Source: a virus
DNA length: 64,000 bases
Virus record (IMG/VR): IMGVR_UViG_3300025889_000085
Span: 1-64,000 of that record
Reading direction: 5' to 3' (one strand)
Shown here: piece by piece, positions 61,001 through 64,000 of the stretch
How the letters are laid out: each line of letters begins with the position of its first letter
Position numbering within the stretch: the first letter of the stretch is position 1
The notes under the pieces: model-generated
Seen by the model: only the letters and a program-made list of their open reading frames with translations
Databases searched by the model: none
Told to the model about the DNA's origin: nothing
Translations under genes and position numbers: made by a program

Positions 61001-62432
61001 TGGAAAAGATTTTGGACTATTACAGACAGGTATAGACTATCCTGGAGTCGGCGTCGAAGGCCCATTATTTACTGATGCGGGCGGCTTCGATATTGGAAAC
61101 TTTGATTCGAGTGCTTTTGATGCTCTGCAAATTGATGCAGACGGTACTTATATTATAAGTGAAACCATACTAGATACTACGATTACAAGTGATTATACCG
61201 ACACTAGTTTAGGAACTAAACCAGAAGATATTCTAGTAGACGGTGGTCCTTACATCAGTGAACAAGTTTTAGAATGGCAGGCCAATACTTATTATCCCCG
61301 AGGTACAGTAATTAAGAATGACGGTGCTTACTACATATCTAATGTAGGAATAACAACAGGTAGTTCTTTTAGTATAGACAACTTAATGTTATACCCATTA
61401 AATCCATACAGTGCATTTGGTTCTCATGCTCCAGAGGAATTAATACCTGGGCGTGTATTTGATACCTTAGACCTAACAGTATATACACTAGCAGTGGGCG
61501 GCACAACTTCCGGGTATCAAACCTGGGTTAATGCAACTGCTTACAGTGTGGCAAACATACAAGTTGTGGATGGTGGCCTGGGATATGACAGCAATGTCGC
61601 TAACATTTCAGTAATTGTAGAAGGTAGCGGCGGAGCAACAGCCACTGTGGGTAGTGTTGACGCTAATGGTGCAATTACTTCAATTTCCATTATAACTCCA
61701 GGATCAGTTTATAAGTCACAACCGAATGTGACAATTACCGGCGCAAATACTAGTCCGGCACGTGCATTTGCAAGACTAAGTCAAAGCGATTACACAACAT
61801 TTGAGTTTAGGATGTTTAAAGATATGAATGACAATTATTCATATTATCGTCTTGATTGTGATGCAACTGTAACGCTGACCAATGCCTTAACTATTACCAG
61901 TAATACAATAAGTGTAAGTGACAGTAGCAAACTAGCAAATCCTGTACCATACGGAGCAAATCCTGGCGTGATTATAGTTAACGGTGAACGCATAACTTAC
62001 TATCAAAAAGACGACAGTACAAATACTTTGAGCCAAATTCGCCGCGGAACATGGGGTACAGGAGCAAATGCCCATGCAAATGGCAGTGTTGTTACAGATA
62101 TTAGCATAAGAGAACAAATTCCCTATACTGAGCACAGTTTTGTCTCTAACCTGTCAGGTAATGTGTTAACTACAGCCGGAATTGGATACGAATTAATTCC
62201 AAGTATCACATACATGCAAAGTACGCTTATATATGCTCGCGGCCAAGGCCCAGAAGACATTGCTACAGAAGACCCATTTAGCGGCAATACTCCTGCGAAC
62301 TTACTGATAACAGAAGTAAGTGAAGACGTTATAACAACTTCAGGCGGCGGCGCTCCAACAGCAACCAGTGAACAGGGTATGTACGTGGGACGTAATGCAC
62401 AGACTGTGTTCATCCTGGAAGGCGCATGCTAA
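49011..62432 (+). CDS. Giant baseplate-associated structural protein (4473 aa), in the gp7 position
   Basis: A single 13.4-kb gene directly after gp6, where gp7 is encoded in T4 (1032 aa). The N-terminus (MAITKTLPFLPSVFQTETND, DQLVTEPNLVPINGYVGRKF) is probably the wedge anchor. Residues about 600-820 contain a YHYH-type domain (GIYHYNDSTF, HSTLLGYAIDGYPIYGPYGY, LDRFNGRYCVTPDYPNGTYA). About 2530-3160 are FG-GAP-like blades (FGFSLESQNNVVAVGAPDSG, FGYSVAMSSDYQWLYVGAPD, FGFSVATSTEGAQVVVGAPT), likely one beta-propeller. About 2110, 3930 and 4090 hold chitin-binding-like W..x.Y..G..V modules (WTANTSYSAGNIITYSNVAY; WQANTYYPRGTVI). Two GSGYTSTPNVTVTG-type repeats lie at about 3845 and 4195. I infer that it supplies the wedge arm and many glycan- or protein-binding modules. 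Identity with gp7 is positional only; no gp8 is visible. Confidence 0.75.
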   Translation: MAITKTLPFLPSVFQTETNDKFLSTTLDQLVTEPNLVPINGYVGRKFTPGWSGIESYVREPSGVRADYQLEPTTVVKNAADADSVEFYNTYPELLQKIQELGGNVADQDRLFTSQFYTYDPKIDYDKFVNYSQYYWLPAGPDSVTVSATNIATSRTYYVYPEDNINVYRFSSESNVGNPDIIVVREGTYQFVVNQPGKKFYIQTEPGLSGRQTNNNNLSSREIEGVTNNGDDVGTITFNVPISTAQDNFLNATNVADVGFVTNLKYSQIDQQLLSTVAALGGIDGVTANTLLDGQSLVFGTYYSDSADWDSGSGPVSAGLRYGVWDITLTPSGGDYLISLSSGTAIPTGNKVTILSGLNYGNTEWYKNTSGYLSQVPVITAPFDTLYYQDSEDAEQYGRIQILSAVTKTIDVNTDIIGRKNYISPNKITFTNGLKIKFDNTVTPEVYRNNEYYVEGVGDSITLTPVEWLSVFYSSSQENFSPVVRFVGTTTYANLNQSRTQLSIESNVDPYTANISTDYASSGENRNNIFSSNLSFQFPYRGGFNTVGDNADNLFRTGTIGMSLVGIPFYGPTNEAYIEGKNATSWHYNSPYVKINGQDTYGGYPDSNGIYHYNDSTFITANAWGNVAGLGSNLYVETDGHSTLLGYAIDGYPIYGPYGYSNPMDKDSGAVLMVSSYQADDGASYRPLSKLVTVTANNTSGSNITLNSTFELEPGMRLTFSSNASITTPDEYWIVAAGQQSSVGLPNNNLGLNQIQLNKDLIIYANTDIQFGFPSGSFIEDYTYQEGLGSLDRFNGRYCVTPDYPNGTYAYFSTQDTTGVPTYPYFVGQNFYGSLDISDINQLTEPDYITIDRSSRDQNPWSRRNRWFHKEVLAQTASYNGTSLISLDTYQRAQRPIVEFIPNLQLTNFGNLALIPVDIFDTTITQPFSAVEGVTGIFLDGVRIVDGMRIIFANDIDPLTRNRIYVVRYVDQDGIPSTAPILTLKLIVAYDGIPDPGETVSVLNGVSNGGKSYWFNGGQWVEGQVKTGLNVAPLFDIFDEDGNSFTDRDIYPSVNTATTFDGTKLFSYREGTGTDDSVLGFPLSYRSLNNQGDIEFVNNFDVDTFGYTTDGVTEVIKNISLGYIHRNNVDGTTTKLTCWNTVVENTKQYQIFSYEFDGINNDFSFDIAPSQNTAIPNLQVLVNFKNLQQTQYQVEVRPNNQRSISINNNLLKSGDKIDIKVYSTQVSSLGYFQVPDNLNFNVQNEVVSYPTLGQIRNHVGKLVRSSTQFIGGYPGTSNLQDLNLTAYPGEILQQSSPISYASMFLVDKDFNFVNSIYNAQQEYTRFKNKFLSIATSTNQIDYNDPVSGVNYILKEINKVKNDTFPWFYSDMVPYGDNVNVISYTVFDQLQTNYEITTTFSLSTLSNQAILVYLNGVQLLNGYDYTFLASGPGIALSSNLSRSVGDTLKIYEYRNTDGNYIPETPTKLGLYPKFKPELVADSTYRTPIYVIVGHDGSRTPAFNDFRDTYLLELEKRIYNNIKQEYNEDQLSIYNSMPGKFRTNDYSLTTYNRIISRSFLYWAGQNKVDYSTNTTYNSEDPFTWNYRTAKDSDGVFLPGSWRACYEYFYDTVRPHTNPWEMLGFSERPDWWVSTYGPAPYTSGNTILWTDLKNGYIAGGSRQGYDTTFARSTLLSIIPVDAQGNLRSPIEILTNNYDISNMDENWSVGNWGPGEYAWRTSSDWPYAQQIVMALTKPAQYFALGIQKNKYVYSSVINQYTVTDTNYRLTPSDVDINGDQDADGSIIRSAGYLNWINDYQVSNGVLTKTKLNRYLHDYKINLAYRMASFSDKKLLKVLADQNSPSSVNSSVIIPDEDYELILGKSTPLSKIKYSAVVIKKVATGFEINGYDRSNPVFNIVAPNIDNESDVITVLDRQVQYFTKFRNYRLTIPYGTVLTTIQDVANFIAGYERFLLLQGFSFDYFDEDLGQIRNWQLSTKEFIFWTQQGWPVNSVIVLSPFAERAKIRTRNAFVEAIENSYYGTKVMDQNFRILDNDTYTVRRDPQQFYLEIDDINNNNSRLIGYIECNLIQIENVLIFNNTTQFNDIIYNPQSGERQYKLKLIGQKTGEWTGSLYAPGYIYNEPGVPEWRQNKDYLKGDLVEYKTFYYAAKENVPGSVEFNFTDWNPVDKDAIKTGLLKNFSFNAGQFTDFYDTNKVNIESEDDQLGFGLIGFRSRSYLSNFGVNDASQVKLYQGYIKQKGTRNAINSLAQVSQDPYTPTVGVDVNEQWAFRVGSYGALETNQEVEIVLDESYFLSNPTSLTVNPNNSITYSSIYTRPDDLYRTTTIPFSSPFLLTRTDNTPRTDDILTAGFPNIEDVDYTLFNLNDLSTLNANINQIGSGTTIWAAVDFNKDWNVYYVTSIHASVIEIGNALNGRVSCLTSGFHNLSKNDVIVLQNAEQFSGFYKVLEVNGLNSFTIETDLDLNGFSGASVDAPAYKLQSLRYDYATQINSWTPIDGWAVNSKIWINKNTIDSEWGVYNKTEPWSANVSLPQSQYFTNGLFGSSLKISTDNNFVIVGQPGYNGNIGSAVNYKKSGSGSLSLDRTITGSSSNLRSFGFSLESQNNVVAVGAPDSGTNGEGYTYIYTRDFTGALALNQILSASNVDTRKFGYSVAMSSDYQWLYVGAPDTDQVIVYGWDSSVEEEVDTLTGDGSTSFTLTFDPAGTELVTVSNTTTEFVPYRDFTVSTFGITFTANTSVDTYVVRQLGPGYREITTISGTANTSFGFSVATSTEGAQVVVGAPTSNVTVGNTSLQSAGTISVYDRSIEKFVAISGQTDFGGVRNPVSITKVYIGSELQVNGIDYIFSGAICQFVVAPGAGKIITIETDEFNQVEETAADSPLAENQFGYSVDLCSYNCSIYAGAPYYSSNEAAGKFQTGAVYRLLNQGRIYGNITGEVQNPTVTSADSIRLNDYEVIFTGSSLTQVVSDINNKQVPGVTASNANGYLSIVSSGTISTDKLRVLPGTGSALTDLGLDVFPQTEIILNPTNFAFDQFGQRVLIDNTSERLAIGSTEAITIADTTFDLATFETIFDANGTRFKDEVDSGAVWIFNLLSDSRENIDNPSQFAYVQQLKPSNITSPDFNITEGMKFGSAFDLQNQKIYVGAKNESTFETNAGAVALFVNPDNLYGWDLYRYEEAKIDTTALIKSYTYSAENQLIIDNLDFIDPVKGKILGVAEQDITYKVDYDPAVYNNGTLDTVSIDPEFYWTDKRVGQVWWDLSTVRFLDYEQGSVLYRTTNWGRVFPGSSIDVYEWVESDYPPSRYVETGGDGEPKYPDNSAYTTISYVDPQSNTTLVRYYYWVKNKTNVTANLFGRTIPTTSIAGYISDPKSSLIPYYAAIRPDSVSLYNVQNKTVGRDTIFHLSYKTADNTAIIHSEYALVSETGGNENLIPNSIYNKLVDSLAGLDKFGNPVPDPALGVQERYGIDIRPRQSMYIERESAVKTFVTFVNSVFAKYLMSEGYNLSLLNGSVLTAGGNGETIPDSNSGAYNLTVDTYDELTYINIIIQPVGYKVLVLNDRTVSNLWTIYTKQSDNTWLLTDVQSYRTSDYWQYIDWYAPGFTAKTVPNYTINTFADLSTLTQLRSKDIVKVLNNGQNQWVLLQIFPNVVTTVGVENGTIKFLDSLWDLPNNAMSYDNDLFDGARYDQNPSLEIRQLIQAVKQDLFVNELGPDFLELFFALIYKALQEQKSLDWVFKTSLVDIVQKIDGLNQPQIYFKDDTDFYLDYIEEVKPYHTKVREFIVDYQGNDNWTGYTTDFDVPSYYDPVFQQYRSPTSDYAQDINARNNLLQYKDWRDNYQYYIEEITVANGGSGYTSTPNVTVTGSNIGNDAVARALITNGAVTRIEVLYPGSNYVLQPNITISGGSGSGATAYAIVKNDVTRKLKTTLAYDRITYGSEVLVWTANTSYSAGNIITYSNVAYQATTSFTSGSTFSGTNLELYDGNRFRTANDRIQSYYVAETGQPGKDFGLLQTGIDYPGVGVEGPLFTDAGGFDIGNFDSSAFDALQIDADGTYIISETILDTTITSDYTDTSLGTKPEDILVDGGPYISEQVLEWQANTYYPRGTVIKNDGAYYISNVGITTGSSFSIDNLMLYPLNPYSAFGSHAPEELIPGRVFDTLDLTVYTLAVGGTTSGYQTWVNATAYSVANIQVVDGGLGYDSNVANISVIVEGSGGATATVGSVDANGAITSISIITPGSVYKSQPNVTITGANTSPARAFARLSQSDYTTFEFRMFKDMNDNYSYYRLDCDATVTLTNALTITSNTISVSDSSKLANPVPYGANPGVIIVNGERITYYQKDDSTNTLSQIRRGTWGTGANAHANGSVVTDISIREQIPYTEHSFVSNLSGNVLTTAGIGYELIPSITYMQSTLIYARGQGPEDIATEDPFSGNTPANLLITEVSEDVITTSGGGAPTATSEQGMYVGRNAQTVFILEGAC

Positions 62433-62439
62433 AAAACAC

Positions 62440-62447
62440 TATAAATA
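62440..62447 (+). promoter_or_regulatory. Late promoter for the right-edge fibre gene
   Basis: TATAAATA, the exact T4 consensus, 18 nt before the ATG at 62466, followed by ACGGTATAC. Confidence 0.7.
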
Positions 62448-62465
62448 TATGAACGGTATACAAAA

Positions 62466-64000
62466 ATGGCAGTAAAAATTTCAGAATTACCTAGTTTAGG
62501 ATCAGCAAGTTTAAACACGTATGAAAGCGTAGTTCCTGTTGTAGCGAATACAGGGTCAGAAAATGTCACCTATAACACTACAATGGCCAATGTTAAAATT
62601 TTTGTTGAACAAGGCGATTTTGACGCAACTGGCAACATCAGTTTCCTTAATGGTAATATCATCGACGGAGCATTGACGCTAACTGGGGGTATAACTTCTG
62701 GAGGAGATATATCTGCCGGTAATGCTTCGCTTACCTCTGTTACCACTACAGGAGCAAGCCAAATTGGCTCCAACTTAGTTGTTCTTGGAAACCTAGTAGT
62801 TTCGGGCAACGTAGATTATGTGGGTGTAAACAATGTTATTACCAGCGATAACATCTTAGAGTTACACGTTGCCAATACTGCCAACATCAGTGAGCCTTGG
62901 ACTTTTGATGATGGCAAGGACATCGGCATTCGCTTTCACTGGTATAGCTCACAGAATGAAAACGCTGCACTAGTTTTTAGTCATGACGAACGTTATTTAG
63001 AATGGTATGACAGCGGTTCACTTGGTACAGATACTTTTACTGGTAACAGTTATGGTACATTTAAAGCAGGCGGTATTATCTTAGCTAACGTTACTCCTAC
63101 AACCGGTAACGGAACAGGCACACTACAAAGCCATGGAGGTGCTTCTGTTACAGGTAACCTGTGGGTAGGTGGTTGGGGAAATATTGTTGGAAGAATTGAT
63201 ACTCAAGGTAATATCACTACAACTGGAAATATAAATGCATCCAGCGGTGATCTTAGACTGAACGGCGCAAATGTTATTAGTGGCGCTGCAACATTTACTG
63301 GAAATATCGATACTACAGGCAACCTAACATTCTTTAATGGTAATATTGTAAACGGTAAAATGATTCTTACAAATATTACAGGCGGCGTTTACACAACAGG
63401 AAATATCTTTACAGATGCTAGAATGTCAACTGGCAATCTGGGAGTAAATTCGTATATTACCGTTGGAACAACAGCAGTGGTAGGTGCTAATGCAACTGTA
63501 AATCAACTTACAGTAAATAGCACAGCAACCGTTGGTAGTACGCTAGGAGTAACTGGCAATATCAGAACTGGTGCTGGTGCTACTGTTGTTGGTAGTGCAA
63601 CAGTTGGTACTACTTTCTATGTTGGCGGTGCAGCGTTATTTAATTCAACAATACAAGGCGCCAGCATACAAAACACTCCAATTGGAACAGTAACTCACGC
63701 ATCCGGTAAGTTTACTACTTTAACAACTACAAGTGATAACCTACTAGGGGGTGACTTACAGGTTACTGGTAATATAACACCGACTGCAAATGCAACTTAC
63801 GATATAGGAAATGTTACTTACAGATGGGCTAATATTTGGGCATCAGGAACTGTAACTGCCAATGCAACATATGCATTATACGCTGACTTGGCTGAGATGT
63901 ATGTACCGGATCAATATTACGATCCAGGTACAGTAGTTGTGTTTGGTGGCGAGCAAGAAATTACAGTTACTGACCAGCAAGGTGATACTAGAGTTGCAGG
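62466..64000 (+). CDS. Modular tail fibre protein, N-terminal 511 residues (runs off the right edge)
   Basis: The frame is open from ATG 62466 to the window end. It starts MAVKISELPSLGSASLNTYE, a fibre N-terminus. About residues 100-200 hold a module (NILELHVANTANISEPW, FDDGKDIGIRFHWYSSQNEN, LEWYDSGSLG) also found once in the giant fibre at 10459-21591. Then come Gly/Asn/Thr-rich shaft repeats (NSTATVGSTLGVTGNI; VGSATVGTTFYVGG). From about 465 the segment NATYDIGNVTYRWANIWASG leads into ADLAEMYVPDQYYDPGTVVV, the same tip domain that forms the C-terminal part of the 181-aa protein at 3910-4455. It is a late structural gene encoding a baseplate-attached fibre; the end is outside the window. Confidence 0.85.
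   Translation, partial: MAVKISELPSLGSASLNTYESVVPVVANTGSENVTYNTTMANVKIFVEQGDFDATGNISFLNGNIIDGALTLTGGITSGGDISAGNASLTSVTTTGASQIGSNLVVLGNLVVSGNVDYVGVNNVITSDNILELHVANTANISEPWTFDDGKDIGIRFHWYSSQNENAALVFSHDERYLEWYDSGSLGTDTFTGNSYGTFKAGGIILANVTPTTGNGTGTLQSHGGASVTGNLWVGGWGNIVGRIDTQGNITTTGNINASSGDLRLNGANVISGAATFTGNIDTTGNLTFFNGNIVNGKMILTNITGGVYTTGNIFTDARMSTGNLGVNSYITVGTTAVVGANATVNQLTVNSTATVGSTLGVTGNIRTGAGATVVGSATVGTTFYVGGAALFNSTIQGASIQNTPIGTVTHASGKFTTLTTTSDNLLGGDLQVTGNITPTANATYDIGNVTYRWANIWASGTVTANATYALYADLAEMYVPDQYYDPGTVVVFGGEQEITVTDQQGDTRVA

Overview
The window is part of the genome of a T4-like myovirus (a virus, not a cell), of the marine, AT-rich kind related to cyanophages and pelagiphages. The evidence is a set of unmistakable T4 core genes: gp20 portal, gp67-like core protein, gp21 protease, gp22 scaffold, gp23 capsid, gp14/gp15 neck and tail terminator, gp26, gp48/gp54-like, gp53, gp5, gp25 and gp6 baseplate proteins, gp46/gp47 recombination nuclease and gp55 late sigma factor. 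T4-type late promoters (NATAAATA or NNTAAATA) stand in front of most structural genes. The host cannot be read from this window; a SAR11, OM43 or picocyanobacterial host would all fit the style.

Layout. (1) 1-170: 5' end of an unknown minus-strand early gene with its own sigma70-like promoter. (2) 304-3913, plus strand: gp14-like neck protein, gp15 tail terminator and an overlapping Nudix hydrolase. (3) 3910-22112, minus strand: an adhesion island of a short fibre-tip protein (181 aa), a repeat fibre (898 aa), an Ig/LamG adhesin (962 aa), a small structural protein (119 aa), a giant repeat fibre (3710 aa, about forty copies of a 132-bp unit) and another small structural protein (136 aa). (4) 22236-23054, plus strand: a PfkB-family sugar kinase with its own promoter and terminator, i.e. 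a moron. (5) 23116-30784, minus strand: head genes 23, 22, 21, 67-like, a small conserved protein, 20, then a tape-measure-like protein. (6) 30851-32250, plus strand: gp26, a small conserved protein and a small membrane protein, followed by 540 nt of non-coding, highly structured DNA with stacked terminators and a candidate ncRNA. (7) 32791-38792, minus strand: early/middle replication and regulation genes (GIY-YIG nuclease, 46, two cargo genes, 47, 55). (8) 38905-64000, plus strand: the baseplate operon (48/54-like, 53, a hub-like protein, 5, 25, 6, a 4473-aa giant protein where gp7 is expected, then the start of a fibre gene running off the window).

How they work together. Genes 46/47/55 lie behind sigma70-like promoters. 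They would make the recombination machinery and the gp55 sigma factor, which then recognises the TAAATA promoters in front of head, neck, baseplate and fibre genes. The head block builds a scaffolded, proteolytically matured capsid. The baseplate operon builds an enlarged baseplate carrying many predicted carbohydrate-binding and beta-propeller modules, and the minus-strand island supplies long, modular host-recognition fibres.

Most notable observations: a self-contained kinase transcription unit with an inverted repeat between its -35 and -10; gene 55 apparently starting at a rare ATT codon; gene 47 and gene 25 promoters placed so that their mRNAs would be leaderless; a lytic-transglycosylase-like domain at the end of gp5 that seems to have lost its catalytic glutamate; a two-gene cassette inserted between genes 46 and 47; giant multi-domain tail proteins; and a structured intergenic RNA candidate at about 32.48-32.64 kb.
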